The notes: generated by a model from the sequence alone, not told the origin. A DNA stretch of 58,952 nt from Paenibacillus gorillae (GCF_000513275.1 NZ_CBVJ010000114.1:1-58952), one strand, 5' to 3'. Positions 19,771 to 28,678 are shown, numbered from the stretch's first letter. Made by a program: numbers and translations.

Positions 19771-20403
19771 TTACATGAAAGCGGCTCCATCCCCTACCCT
19801 GCCATAAGGCTCGCTGCCCGGCAGTTCATCGAACCATATGGCGTCATCCGGACAATCCAGCATCATGAAATGCCCCTCGCGGCCGTACTTCGAATGATGA
19901 TACTTCAAATAAGCTTTGCCATTGTCAATCGACACAATCTCGATCTTGCCGGAGCTATGATACATAACGAGCTTTAGCGGGCTTCCGCCAGCGGAGATGA
20001 GCGCTTTCGCTCCTTCCACGACTTGAAAGGCGCGTTTCAAACGAACGGAAGCCTCTCTGTCGCCGCTTTCGGGATGCTGAATAAACACCAGAGCCGGCGA
20101 TACGCCGATCCAGGCCAGTTGATTGAGCATATGCGCCAATAGAAACGGGTCGTCATTGATGCCTTTCAGAATAGGGGTGTGATTGACTAGAATGACGCCG
20201 GCCTGATGAAGTGCTTCCAGGCTGACGCGTGCCTCCGGTGTCAGATCGCTAGGACGATGGAATTGCGTGGTCACTTGAATGCGGGTATTGTCCGGAAACT
20301 CCCCCCTGCCGATGGCTTCAACCAGCTCTGCAAGCTGCGAATCTCCATCCAGCAAGACCGGATTGCCGTTGTTCAAAGTAACCGAATATTGGGGTTGCGG
20401 CAT
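19771..20403 (-). CDS. KamA-like half-protein lacking the radical-SAM cluster region
   Basis: This 210-residue product aligns by eye with the C-terminal half of lysine 2,3-aminomutase (KamA) family proteins: RIQVTTQFHRPSDLT resembles the LWINTHFNHPREIT strand, and ILVNHTPILKGINDDP resembles LGNQSVLLAGVNDCP. The final SSGK may correspond to the PLP-Lys of GGGGK. The N-terminal half with the CxxxCxxC iron-sulfur motif is absent and the only Cys is near residue 185, so it cannot be a radical enzyme by itself. The ATG has a strong AAGGAGGAG site, so this looks like a real start and not a broken gene. It sits directly behind a c-di-AMP riboswitch and its terminator. Its function is unknown. Confidence 0.8.
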   Translation of the reverse strand: MPQPQYSVTLNNGNPVLLDGDSQLAELVEAIGRGEFPDNTRIQVTTQFHRPSDLTPEARVSLEALHQAGVILVNHTPILKGINDDPFLLAHMLNQLAWIGVSPALVFIQHPESGDREASVRLKRAFQVVEGAKALISAGGSPLKLVMYHSSGKIEIVSIDNGKAYLKYHHSKYGREGHFMMLDCPDDAIWFDELPGSEPYGRVGDGAAFM

Positions 20404-20465
20404 ACAAACTCCTCCTTAAAAAAGAATTTGTGGTGCACGCTTCACCAGCGGGGGTCGATAAAAAC

Positions 20466-20503
20466 ACAAAAAGACCCTTACAATCCTAAGGTTTGCAAGG
20501 GTC
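20466..20503 (-). terminator. Riboswitch expression-platform terminator
   Basis: On the minus strand a hairpin with arms TTGCAAGGGTC and a wobble-paired match to GACCCTTACAA is followed by TTTTTGTG. It lies between the riboswitch and the gene at 20403, as expected for a transcription-terminating OFF switch. Confidence 0.88.
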
Positions 20504-20532
20504 ATAAACATTCGTATTCATACATTAGATGA

Positions 20533-20672
20533 CCCATCCACTGCTGACGAGGTTAGCTGACGGACTCGGGTAGATGGTACCCTAAGGCTGATGCTTGACA
20601 TCAAAACCTATTCGCCCCACTTGCATTTGGTTCCCCCGCTTTCCAGCAATGCCGGAAATTAAGCGTAATCTA
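20533..20672 (-). promoter_or_regulatory. Cyclic-di-AMP riboswitch (ydaO/yuaA class)
   Basis: Read on the minus strand, the leader carries the hallmark blocks of the ydaO class in order: GGGGGAACCA, GTGGGGCGAATAGG, TTAGGGTACC, CTACCCGAGTCCG and TCAGCTAACCTCG. These match the conserved ligand-binding core as I know it from ydaO structures. A strong terminator follows. In this class ligand binding favours termination, so high c-di-AMP should lower expression of the downstream gene. Known targets are potassium and osmolyte transport and cell-wall hydrolases. Here the target is the KamA-like gene and perhaps the MFS gene after it. The ends of the aptamer are approximate. Confidence 0.93.
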
Positions 20673-20736
20673 ATTTTAAAAGATGCCCAAACCATTTGTC
20701 AAACGATCCGGCAAATTCCAGCCAAAGCCTATAAAT

Positions 20737-21198
20737 TTAGCGTTCGATCAGCTTGAAATCATCATAATGAAAGCCCGGAGCTACCACGCAGGATACAAAT
20801 ACAGGCTCGTCCCCCAGCGGATGCGACATTTGCCATTCTCCTGCCGGTACCAGCGCTTGCGGCTGCTGGCCATTCAGAACATCGCCGCCCAGTATAATTT
20901 CCTGGCGGGTATGCGGATCAGCTTCTGTGCCTCCAAGCGTAAGCCTCATCGGGCCGCCGGAATGCCACAGCCAAAGCTCGTCCGAATGCACTTTATGCCA
21001 ATCAGAGGATTCCTCAGGATGCAGCAGAAAATAAATCGAAGAAGCTGCGAAACGAGGGCCCGAATAAGGCGCACCCAGCACCTGATGCGGAATTTCGAAA
21101 GATGCTTTCCATAGCTCTTTGTACCAGCCGCCTTCTACATGCGGCTTCAACCCTAGAGCCTCAACCAAAGGGGACAGCTGTTTAACTGTATTGCTCAT
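20737..21198 (-). CDS. Cupin family protein, DUF985 (YML079-like)
   Basis: This single-domain cupin has 153 residues, with HVEGGWYKELWKA near the N-terminus, SIYFLL, WHKVHSDELWLWHSG and a C-terminal VVAPGFHYDDF. These are hallmarks of the DUF985 family, whose structural member is yeast YML079. The biochemical role is not established; related small cupins bind sugars or act as isomerases. GGGAGGAGAG lies just upstream of the ATG. It is separated from the riboswitch start by about 60 bases and does not share its transcript. Confidence 0.9.
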   Translation of the reverse strand: MSNTVKQLSPLVEALGLKPHVEGGWYKELWKASFEIPHQVLGAPYSGPRFAASSIYFLLHPEESSDWHKVHSDELWLWHSGGPMRLTLGGTEADPHTRQEIILGGDVLNGQQPQALVPAGEWQMSHPLGDEPVFVSCVVAPGFHYDDFKLIER

Positions 21199-21307
21199 AT
21201 GAACTCTCCTCCCAATCTCTTTCTAAAGCTTCGTTACTGCTTCAAATTTTATACCGAATGCCGAGAAATCGTCAAACGAGCGGATTTTCATCTGACAAAC
21301 TGGCTTA

Positions 21308-21362
21308 ATAAAAAAACCTGTTCCTCACCGCCCCCTGAGATGGAAGCGATAGAAACAGGCTT
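21308..21362 (-). terminator. Rho-independent terminator of the ABC exporter gene
   Basis: On the minus strand GCCTGTT pairs with AACAGG over a long, partly structured loop and is followed by TTTTTTT. It starts about 18 bases after the stop at 21380. Confidence 0.7.
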
Positions 21363-21379
21363 TTGGGCAATTGAATCCG

Positions 21380-23104
21380 TTATGCTGTACCGAACTGTGC
21401 CTGATGGAGACGGCTGTATACGCCTCCGGTTGCCACCAGCTCGTCATGCCGCCCTTGCTCGGAAATGCCTTCTTCCGTTACAACAACAATGCGGTCGGCA
21501 TTCTTGATTGTTGCCAAGCGGTGAGCGATAACGAGCGTCGTTCTGCCAACGGAGAGTTCCGCCAGCGACTGCTGAATCGCCGCCTCAGTCTCGGTATCCA
21601 GCGCTGAAGTCGCTTCGTCCAGTATAAGAATCGGCGGGTTCTTCAGGAACATCCGGGCAATCGCCATCCGCTGCTTCTGGCCGCCGGACAGCTTCACGCC
21701 CCGCTCGCCGACTACCGTATCCAGACCGTTCGGCTGCGCAGCAATGAATTCCTCCAGCCGCGCCCGGCGGGCCGCTTCCCTAATCTCTGCCTCGGAAGCG
21801 TCCAGCTTGCCGTATGCGATATTCTCACGAATCGTGCCATGGAACAGGAATACATCCTGCTGTACGATGCCGATCTGCTTGCGCAGCGACTCCATCGTCA
21901 CCTCGCGAATATCATGCCCGTCGACGGAAATACTGCCGCCGCCCACCTCATAGAAGCGAGGCAGCAGACTGCACAGCGTCGTCTTCCCTGCACCTGAGGG
22001 ACCCACGAAAGCAACCGTTTCGCCTGCCTTAATGGATAGGCTGATGCCATTAAGCACCTTAGCCTGACCTTCGTAGCCGAAAGAAACATTATTGTAACGG
22101 ATATCGCCCTTCACATGGCCGATATCATGCGCGTTTGGCGCGTCCGCTATATCCGGTTCGGTATCAATCAATTGAATGTAGCGCTTGAAGCCCGCGATCC
22201 CTTTCGGATAGCTCTCGATAACAGCATTAATTTTCTCAATTGGCTTAAAGAAAATATTCGTCATCAGAACGAAAGCGATGAACTCACCGTAGTGCAGCTG
22301 GCCTTGAATAACGAACCAGGCACCAAACAACATAACAAACAGCTGAACAAAACGCATGAGCATGTAGGTGACCGACGCGTTCATACCAATGATTTTATAC
22401 GAAATAAGTTTGGCAACACGGAAACGGCTGTTGTTCTCCGCGAATTGCTTGCTTTCATGCTTTTCATTAGCGAATGCTTGTACGACGCGAATGCCGCCAA
22501 CCGTATCCTCAACTCGAGCGTTGAAGTCTGCCATTTCGCTAAATAGACGATCCGAAGCCTTCGTCATCTTTTTGTTAAAGAAAATAACGAGCCAGATGAT
22601 GATCGGAACGATGACGTAAGTCAGAATTGCAAGCTCCAAATTAATGTAAGCCATAATGCCAAAGGCGCCTATCAGCGTCATCACCGCGATAAACATATCC
22701 TCTGGTCCGTGATGCGCCACCTCGCCGATCTCGAACAGGTCATTCGTAAGCCGGGAGATCAGATGGCCGGTCTTCGTATTGTCGAAATACCGGAAGGACA
22801 GCTTCTGCACATGCTGGAACAGCTTGCGCCGCATGTCTGTCTCAATGTTAATCCCCAGCATGTGCCCCCAGTAGGTAACTACATACGACAACAGCGTATT
22901 AATTACGTAAATAATAAAAAGAATGGAACAAGCTGTAATGATATACATCCAGTTCCCGTCAGGGAGCAAGGTATCAACAACGTAACTGACTGCAAGCGGG
23001 AAGCATAGCTCTAGAATAGCTAGTACAACTGCGCTGCAGAAGTCAAGATAGAACAGCTTGCGATAAGGCTTATAATAGCTGAAAAATCTGCGAAGCATTT
23101 GCAA
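21380..23104 (-). CDS. Fused ABC exporter (permease plus ATPase), MsbA/YfiB type
   Basis: The 574-residue half-transporter has six membrane helices (about 15-320) and then an ATPase domain with Walker A (GPSGAGKTT), Q-loop (VQQDVFLF), signature (LSGGQKQR), Walker B (ILILDEATSALD) and the H-loop (VIAHRL). It should work as a homodimer exporting a lipid, peptide or small molecule. The ATG at 23104 has AAGGAG upstream. A sigma-A promoter and a Fur box lie just upstream, so expression should rise under iron limitation. That makes siderophore, haem or metal-related export worth considering. Confidence 0.93.
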   Translation of the reverse strand: MQMLRRFFSYYKPYRKLFYLDFCSAVVLAILELCFPLAVSYVVDTLLPDGNWMYIITACSILFIIYVINTLLSYVVTYWGHMLGINIETDMRRKLFQHVQKLSFRYFDNTKTGHLISRLTNDLFEIGEVAHHGPEDMFIAVMTLIGAFGIMAYINLELAILTYVIVPIIIWLVIFFNKKMTKASDRLFSEMADFNARVEDTVGGIRVVQAFANEKHESKQFAENNSRFRVAKLISYKIIGMNASVTYMLMRFVQLFVMLFGAWFVIQGQLHYGEFIAFVLMTNIFFKPIEKINAVIESYPKGIAGFKRYIQLIDTEPDIADAPNAHDIGHVKGDIRYNNVSFGYEGQAKVLNGISLSIKAGETVAFVGPSGAGKTTLCSLLPRFYEVGGGSISVDGHDIREVTMESLRKQIGIVQQDVFLFHGTIRENIAYGKLDASEAEIREAARRARLEEFIAAQPNGLDTVVGERGVKLSGGQKQRMAIARMFLKNPPILILDEATSALDTETEAAIQQSLAELSVGRTTLVIAHRLATIKNADRIVVVTEEGISEQGRHDELVATGGVYSRLHQAQFGTA

Positions 23105-23138
23105 TCTCCTTTTTTCGGGTAGTGGCTGTCAAAGCCAT

Positions 23139-23188
23139 TGATAATGATTTTCAATTAAAAGCATACCCAAACTTCCAGCCAGTGTCAA
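23139..23188 (-). promoter_or_regulatory. Sigma-A promoter overlapped by a Fur box
   Basis: On the minus strand TTGACA (23188-23183), a 17-base spacer and TATGCT (23165-23160) form a good sigma-A promoter for the ABC exporter. Seven bases past the -10 lies TGAAAATCATTATCA (23153-23139), which matches the 7-1-7 Fur consensus TGATAATNATTATCA with one mismatch. It fits Fur better than the PerR box TTATAATNATTATAA. Binding there would block the start site. Confidence 0.8.
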
Positions 23189-23295
23189 TTGCTGTTTAGG
23201 AGATCTTCAGCACTTCATTAGGAGCTGCTCCAGCCAGGATTGAGCTGAATTGAAGCAGCTTTCAAAGCTAAATTCAGCTCAGATTTAGTAAAGAT

Positions 23296-23784
23296 TTAGT
23301 TCGGATTAAGCTGTACAGCAGCCTGTTTGCCGCTTACTTGAATACCTGTCTGCTTTTGCCCGTGCGACTTCAAATCGCCAACCAGCTGCTCCAGCAGCGC
23401 CTTCGCTTTGGGCCCTTCCTTGCCTGTAATCCGTATGACAAGCAGCACGGCATTCCCTGATTCCAGCAGCTCAACCGCTTGCCGCTGCTTCGTCTCGTAG
23501 TCATGCTGCTCGATATCGACGGACAGGCGCAGCTCCTTCACTTTCGCCGGCTGTTCCTTGACCTTCTCTTCCCGCTTCTGCCGGCTGGCCTCGTTCTTCG
23601 CCGAGCCTCTTCGCATCAGCCTGCAAGGCGGCGGGCTGCTCATCAGCGATTCGCAGACGAGATCGGCCTTCAGCTCTTTGGCCATTGCCAGCGCTTCAGC
23701 CCTCGATACGATGCCGAGATTCTCGCCGTCCAAGCCCGTAAGCAGCAGCTCGGACGCTTTTATCTTTTCATTCATAATCATCAT
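23296..23784 (-). CDS. Translation initiation factor IF-3-like paralogue
   Basis: The 162-residue protein is organised like IF-3. The N-domain (1-75: MNEKIKASELLLTG, GENLGIVSRAEALAMAK, SPPPCRLMRRGS) resembles the NEQIR...PPVCRIMDYGK pattern. A charged linker of KREEKVKEQPAKVKE follows, then a C-domain (about 85-162: VKELRLSVDIEQHDYETKQRQ). It diverges from housekeeping IF-3, notably in having MRRGS where family members have MDYGK and in a short C-domain. No rpmI or rplT follows, so this is not the classical infC operon. It is probably a second copy; its role in translation is unknown. GGAGG lies upstream of ATG 23784. Confidence 0.85.
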   Translation of the reverse strand: MMIMNEKIKASELLLTGLDGENLGIVSRAEALAMAKELKADLVCESLMSSPPPCRLMRRGSAKNEASRQKREEKVKEQPAKVKELRLSVDIEQHDYETKQRQAVELLESGNAVLLVIRITGKEGPKAKALLEQLVGDLKSHGQKQTGIQVSGKQAAVQLNPN

Positions 23785-23827
23785 TCGTTACCTCCATTAA
23801 ACATTCATACAATTAAATTGTGAAAGG

Positions 23828-25231
23828 CTAGGCTTTGGCAACGGAAGTATTGCCCCCTGCCGCAGGCAAGCTTCCTCTTTGCCCGGCAGTCCCTTGCTCT
23901 GCGCGGCGGATCATCTTCTGCTGCTTCCATCTCAGCCAGACCAGAACGCCCCGGATATATTCGTCAGCGATCATGCAGCCATAGATGCCGAGAAGCCCCC
24001 AGCCCCAGTGAATCCCCACCACATACGGCATCAGACCGCCGACAGTGGTCGTCACCGTAAGCGATACGATCATAATAAACCGGGTATCCCCTACGGCGTT
24101 CAATGAGTTGCCAAAAGCCATGTTTAGCATTTTACCCGGCTGCAGCACCAGATTCATCCCCAGCAAGGAAACACCCATCGCAATAATTTCCGGCTCCTTC
24201 GTAAAAATGCCTAGCACTTTACCGCCAAACAAATAGATGACAAATGCATTCATCAGGACGATAAGCTCTGCAATCCACAAAGCGCGGAACACACTCTTAT
24301 ACGCCTTCCGGAATTCACCTGCGCCATACATATGGGCAATCTGGATTTGCAAGGCCATCGCAATCGACTGTCCCAGCATGAAACAGAACGATTCCAGCGT
24401 GTTCATATAGGTCCGCGCAGCCAGCTCGCTTGCGCCCAGCATCGCAATATAGCTGAAAATAACGAGCTGCGAGAACACCCAAGCCGACAGCCCGACGGCC
24501 AGCGGCCAGCCGATTCTCAGCACCTCTTTCAATAGCTTATTGTCGAAGATACGGAAATCGGCCAGATTGATTTTACGCTCAAAAGCGTTCAAGAACATGA
24601 ACAGCAGCACGATCGTTGCGAGCAGACGGCTAATTACAGTAGAGATTGCGACACCGGCAAGCCCCCATTGCGGAAGGCCGAGCTCGCCAAAAATAAAGCC
24701 ATAATTCAATATAACATGAACGACGTTCATCGCAATCGCAATATACATCGGACCCTTCGTATTGCCTGTGCTGCGGATGGATGTGCTGAGCGTTGCCATT
24801 ATAGCCGTCAGAATCATACTTCCGCCTACGATAGAAATATACACCTTGGCGAGCGGCAGCAGCTTATCTGGAAGCTGAAGCACGGCTGCAATCTGCGTCG
24901 GCATGAAATATAGAATCAAGCTGAGAACGAGACCGATCAGTGCGGTCACCTTAACAGCAATAATCGCAATCGTACGCGCATCCTCATGCTTGCGGGACCC
25001 GATACGCTGCGCGATCAGAATACCGGCTCCACTAGATACGGTTACGAACAATGTGGTCAATGCCATGAACAGCTGATTGGAAAAGCCTACGACAGCAACC
25101 GCATCATCCGATATGCGGCTGACCATGAGCGTATCGGCCGCCCCCAGCAGAAATTGCAGAAATAATTCGATAAAAATAGGCCAAGCCAGCATCCAGAGCG
25201 AAAACTTGCTGCGCGGTTGCGAATTCATCAT
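23828..25231 (-). CDS. MATE family efflux transporter
   Basis: The 467-residue MATE transporter has twelve helices, opening with WPIFIELFLQFLLGAADTLMVSRISD and with the repeat of the motif in the second half (FCFMLGQSIAMALQIQIAHMYGAG). It is expected to export cationic drugs or metabolites with Na+ or H+ antiport. The ATG at 25231 is preceded by AGGAGG. The AraC gene is divergent and about 200 bases away, so that regulator may control it. The IF-3-like gene follows on the same strand after 43 bases. Confidence 0.93.
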   Translation of the reverse strand: MMNSQPRSKFSLWMLAWPIFIELFLQFLLGAADTLMVSRISDDAVAVVGFSNQLFMALTTLFVTVSSGAGILIAQRIGSRKHEDARTIAIIAVKVTALIGLVLSLILYFMPTQIAAVLQLPDKLLPLAKVYISIVGGSMILTAIMATLSTSIRSTGNTKGPMYIAIAMNVVHVILNYGFIFGELGLPQWGLAGVAISTVISRLLATIVLLFMFLNAFERKINLADFRIFDNKLLKEVLRIGWPLAVGLSAWVFSQLVIFSYIAMLGASELAARTYMNTLESFCFMLGQSIAMALQIQIAHMYGAGEFRKAYKSVFRALWIAELIVLMNAFVIYLFGGKVLGIFTKEPEIIAMGVSLLGMNLVLQPGKMLNMAFGNSLNAVGDTRFIMIVSLTVTTTVGGLMPYVVGIHWGWGLLGIYGCMIADEYIRGVLVWLRWKQQKMIRRAEQGTAGQRGSLPAAGGNTSVAKA

Positions 25232-25434
25232 TTGAAACCTCCTGTTGTATACGACTGCAGTCTGCTGCCCAGACTTTGGAACATCGGCGCTATACGGCCT
25301 GCTTGCTGTCTGAGCATCAAAATCGTCATTTCAAATTATAGATGCTATACTGCAAGCAGTGTATCAGATTCAAAACCGAAACTTTCACGATTCCAACCTT
25401 CATTCCAATGAAACAACAGGAGGTTTCCATACCG

Positions 25435-26319
25435 ATGACGCTCTTTCAATTTATCATACCGCCATTGCCGCATTATATGGCCAGCGGCTTCACGATCAAT
25501 GCCCCCGGCTTCAGGCATCCCGGACGACGGAGGATCGAAGTATTCGATCTGCTGGTCGTGACAGAAGGCTGCCTGTATATCGAGGAGGAGGAGCAGCGCT
25601 TCGAGATCGAAGCCGGCCACAGCCTCATACTCCGTCCCGACGCCTATCATCATGGATGGCAGCCTTGTAAGGAGCAGACCTGCTATCATTGGCTCCATTT
25701 CCAGACGACGGGCGGCTGGAGTATTCATGATCGCAGTTATTCCATCCACGAGCCTGCCGAGACAGATTCTTCGGCAGCAGCAGCCCGGATCTTCACAACG
25801 CAGACGTTCATTAAGCAAGTGCCGCAATTTACGAAGCTGCTTCAGCCGGCAAAGGTGACGGAAACGATTCGGCAGCTAACCGAATTAGACCGCAGCAATC
25901 ACCGCAGCAGCGTCAGTTGGAAGCAGCAGCTTCTATTTCAAGAGCTCGTGGAGCAGCTCTCAGCTTCCTATGAAATGCATAACTCATCGCCCGCTGCCCT
26001 ATGCGCCGAGCAAGCCGCCACTTATTTGCGGCAGCACTACCGGGAAGCAATAACGGCTAAAGAGCTTGGCGAAAGCATTAATTTCCATCCCGTGTACATC
26101 GCCCGCTGCATGCAAAAGGTGTTCAGCTGTTCGCCGATCGACTATTTGACGCGCTTTCGAATTGAACGCGCTAAGCTGCTTCTGCTGCAAACCGATCAGC
26201 CTGTCGCCCGGATCGCCGAAGAGGTCGGGTTCAGCCATCCCGCCTACTTCGCGTCCAGCTTCACAAAGCATGAAGGAATTTCGCCGCGCAAATACCGCCA
26301 GCGCTTCGCGCACGGCTGA
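25435..26319 (+). CDS. AraC-family transcriptional regulator
   Basis: The product has 294 residues. A cupin-like sensor domain (about 10-150, LIVLRPD-like strand LILRPDAYHHGWQP) precedes two helix-turn-helix motifs at the C-terminus (about 195-290, ITAKELGESINFHPVYIARCMQKVF and VARIAEEVGFSHPAYFASSFTKHEGISPRKYR in outline). The start at 25435 is preferred over the longer frame at 25342 because AGGAGG lies 11 bases upstream. It is divergent from the MATE gene, which is its most likely target. The inducer is unknown; the sensor fold suggests a sugar. Confidence 0.92.
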   Translation: MTLFQFIIPPLPHYMASGFTINAPGFRHPGRRRIEVFDLLVVTEGCLYIEEEEQRFEIEAGHSLILRPDAYHHGWQPCKEQTCYHWLHFQTTGGWSIHDRSYSIHEPAETDSSAAAARIFTTQTFIKQVPQFTKLLQPAKVTETIRQLTELDRSNHRSSVSWKQQLLFQELVEQLSASYEMHNSSPAALCAEQAATYLRQHYREAITAKELGESINFHPVYIARCMQKVFSCSPIDYLTRFRIERAKLLLLQTDQPVARIAEEVGFSHPAYFASSFTKHEGISPRKYRQRFAHG

Positions 26320-26368
26320 ATTAAGCCGCACCGCTCTGTCGCATCTGGCGGTAATTAAGAATATTCGA

Positions 26369-27811
26369 TTAGCGCTTGCTGTTCTGAATCAGATCCATTT
26401 TCAGCTGCCACGCCTTTTCGCTCAAATGAATGGCATACAGCTCTGGATTCAGCTTCCGCTGCACCTCCGGCTTGAACCTGGCCAGCTCCCGCTGGTGGAA
26501 CGCACGGATTTGCTCCAGACTAGGAAGCTCATACACCAGCTCCCCTTTATCGATGACCCGGACGAGCAGCGGCACAGCCTCGTAATCCGTAACGACGCGG
26601 GAGATATAGGGGTGTACGGGGTCGAACAGCCTTAATGGCTCGCCCCGCACCATCTCATCCTCACCGCTAAGGGAGATATAATCGGCTTCCGCGAGGCCAG
26701 TGCTCCGGTCAACAATCCGGTAGACATCTTTGCGGCCAGGCGTAGATACTTTCTCCGGATTGTTCGACAGCTTAATCACCGGTATCCATTGCCCCTCACG
26801 CTCGCGGGCGGTCAGTTTGTACACGCCGCCAAGTGAAGGCTGATCGGCGGCTGTAATGAGCTGTGTGCCGACTCCCCAAGTGTCGATTCTCGCCCCTTGC
26901 GCCTTCAGGTTGAAGATCAGCGTCTCGTCGAGGTCATTCGATGCGACGATAGACACATAAGGCAGCCCCGCCGCGTCAAGACGCTTGCGGGCTTCCTTGG
27001 ACAAGTAGGCAAGATCGCCGCTGTCGAGGCGGACTGCCGCCATCCGCTTGCCGATGCTCTCCAGCCAGCGGGCGGTATGAATGGCATTTTCCAGTCCGCT
27101 TTTGAGCGTATCGTAGGTATCAATGAGCAGCGTAACCCGATCCGGCAGCGCCTTCGCATAATTAAGGAATGCTTCCTCCTCGCTGTCATGTCCCTGCACC
27201 CAGGAGTGGGCATGCGTGCCCTTCGTCGGGATGCCGAACAACATGCCCGCATGCAGATTGGAGGTGGCATGGAAGCCAGCGATGTAGGTTGCTCTTGCTC
27301 CCCATACAGCGGCATCGGCCTCTTGCGCCCTTCGCGTGCCAAATTCCAGCAGCGTATCGCCCGCTGCGACCTGTACAATGCGGGATGCCTTCGTTGCGAT
27401 CAGCGTCTGGTAGTTCATGAAGTTAAGCAACGCCGTCTCTACAAGCTGTGTCTCAAATACCGTTCCCTCTACCCGAATAAGCGGCTCGTTGGGGAACACA
27501 ATTGCTCCTTCCTCCGCCGAGTGGAGTGTCCCTTTGAACTGAAACTGCCGGAGCAGCTCCAGAAAAGCAGGCTCATATTGTTCCTCCTGCTGTGACAGAT
27601 AATGAAGCTCCTGCTCGTTAAAATGAAGCTCCCGGATATAATTGACGATCCGCTCTAGTCCAGCGAATACAGCATAGCCGTTGCCAAACGGCAGCTTGCG
27701 GAAGTAGGCCTCGAACACAGCGCCAGTATCGGCCGTGCCGTTTTTCCAATGGGCATACATCATATTAATCTGATATTTATCGGTATGCAGCGTTAGGCCG
27801 GAATCCGTCAT
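26369..27811 (-). CDS. pncB: Nicotinate phosphoribosyltransferase
   Basis: The 480-residue enzyme of the NAD salvage (Preiss-Handler) pathway joins nicotinate and PRPP to nicotinate mononucleotide with ATP hydrolysis. Recognisable segments are LHTDKYQINMMYAHW and FEAYFRKLPFGNGYAVFAG near the N-terminus, the histidine segment TKGTHAHSWVQ (the phosphorylated His of the family), and VRLDSGDLAYLSKEARK in the phosphoribosyl-binding region. GAGAGGTG lies upstream of the ATG at 27811. The gene stands alone, convergent with araC. Confidence 0.95.
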   Translation of the reverse strand: MTDSGLTLHTDKYQINMMYAHWKNGTADTGAVFEAYFRKLPFGNGYAVFAGLERIVNYIRELHFNEQELHYLSQQEEQYEPAFLELLRQFQFKGTLHSAEEGAIVFPNEPLIRVEGTVFETQLVETALLNFMNYQTLIATKASRIVQVAAGDTLLEFGTRRAQEADAAVWGARATYIAGFHATSNLHAGMLFGIPTKGTHAHSWVQGHDSEEEAFLNYAKALPDRVTLLIDTYDTLKSGLENAIHTARWLESIGKRMAAVRLDSGDLAYLSKEARKRLDAAGLPYVSIVASNDLDETLIFNLKAQGARIDTWGVGTQLITAADQPSLGGVYKLTAREREGQWIPVIKLSNNPEKVSTPGRKDVYRIVDRSTGLAEADYISLSGEDEMVRGEPLRLFDPVHPYISRVVTDYEAVPLLVRVIDKGELVYELPSLEQIRAFHQRELARFKPEVQRKLNPELYAIHLSEKAWQLKMDLIQNSKR

Positions 27812-27883
27812 GTTGCAGCACCTCTCTTGTTCAATTCCATCTTAACAGCATATCCAGCTTAAAGCGCCGTAAACGGCCCGTGA

Positions 27884-28678
27884 TCAGTTAAGCTCGATTC
27901 CGAAATAGGTTCGCAAAGCATCCCGGTAGGCTTCATCGGTCTCCGGCTTGAACACCTGTACCCCGTCCGCCGTGAAAATCCGGAACTCCTCGCCCGCGAT
28001 CGTAACTCGACCCTTTTCCGTTCGCAGAGCCGCTATCGCCAGCTGCTTGAAAATCGATTCCGGCGCATGCTCGCACCAGAACGAAGCCATCACATAATCC
28101 TTCGGCAGCTGAGGTTCCTCCGTGAACGAGTAAATTCGGTGCCACTCCCCGCCTTTCAGCTCACACAGCAGCCAGCCGAAATCGGCATCCCGCTCCATGC
28201 GGTACACCTCGGAGCCTTGCTGCTGCACTTCGAGCTCAATCATCCGCAGCGGTTTGCGGGGTACGATGCCGCCTACACCAACGTCACATAGATACCTATC
28301 CTCACCAAGCGTTACCTGCAAAATATGATGCCGCCGCTTCGGCGGCGTATCTGTCTCATCCCGCCAGAAGCGGCTGAAATAATGGACGACCTCAAAGCCA
28401 AGCTCAGCCAACAGCCAGCCGAATAACGCATTTAATTCGAAGCAGTAGCCGCCTCGCCGCCTCGTAACAATTTTATCGAACAAATGAGGAATTTCCAACG
28501 AAAGCGGTACGCCGTGCAAAATATCCAAGTTTTCATAGGGCACAGAATGAATATGGCATTCTTGCAGCCGGGACAATGTCTCAGCATTTACCCCAACATC
28601 TCCCGTATATCCAATCCTTTGCAAATAAGCGATAATGTCCGGCTGCAAATGCATCCGCTGTTGCGTGTCATTTGTCAT
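27884..28678 (-). CDS. Arylamine N-acetyltransferase
   Basis: The 264-residue member of the NAT family transfers acetyl from acetyl-CoA to arylamines and hydrazines. The catalytic Cys is in RRGGYCFELN, the His in RRHHILQV and the Asp in LCDVGVGG, so the triad is complete. HSVPYENLDILHG is the conserved N-terminal segment. GAGGAG lies upstream of the ATG. It precedes pncB by about 70 bases on the opposite end of the same strand and could be co-transcribed, though no pathway link is apparent. Confidence 0.94.
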   Translation of the reverse strand: MTNDTQQRMHLQPDIIAYLQRIGYTGDVGVNAETLSRLQECHIHSVPYENLDILHGVPLSLEIPHLFDKIVTRRRGGYCFELNALFGWLLAELGFEVVHYFSRFWRDETDTPPKRRHHILQVTLGEDRYLCDVGVGGIVPRKPLRMIELEVQQQGSEVYRMERDADFGWLLCELKGGEWHRIYSFTEEPQLPKDYVMASFWCEHAPESIFKQLAIAALRTEKGRVTIAGEEFRIFTADGVQVFKPETDEAYRDALRTYFGIELN

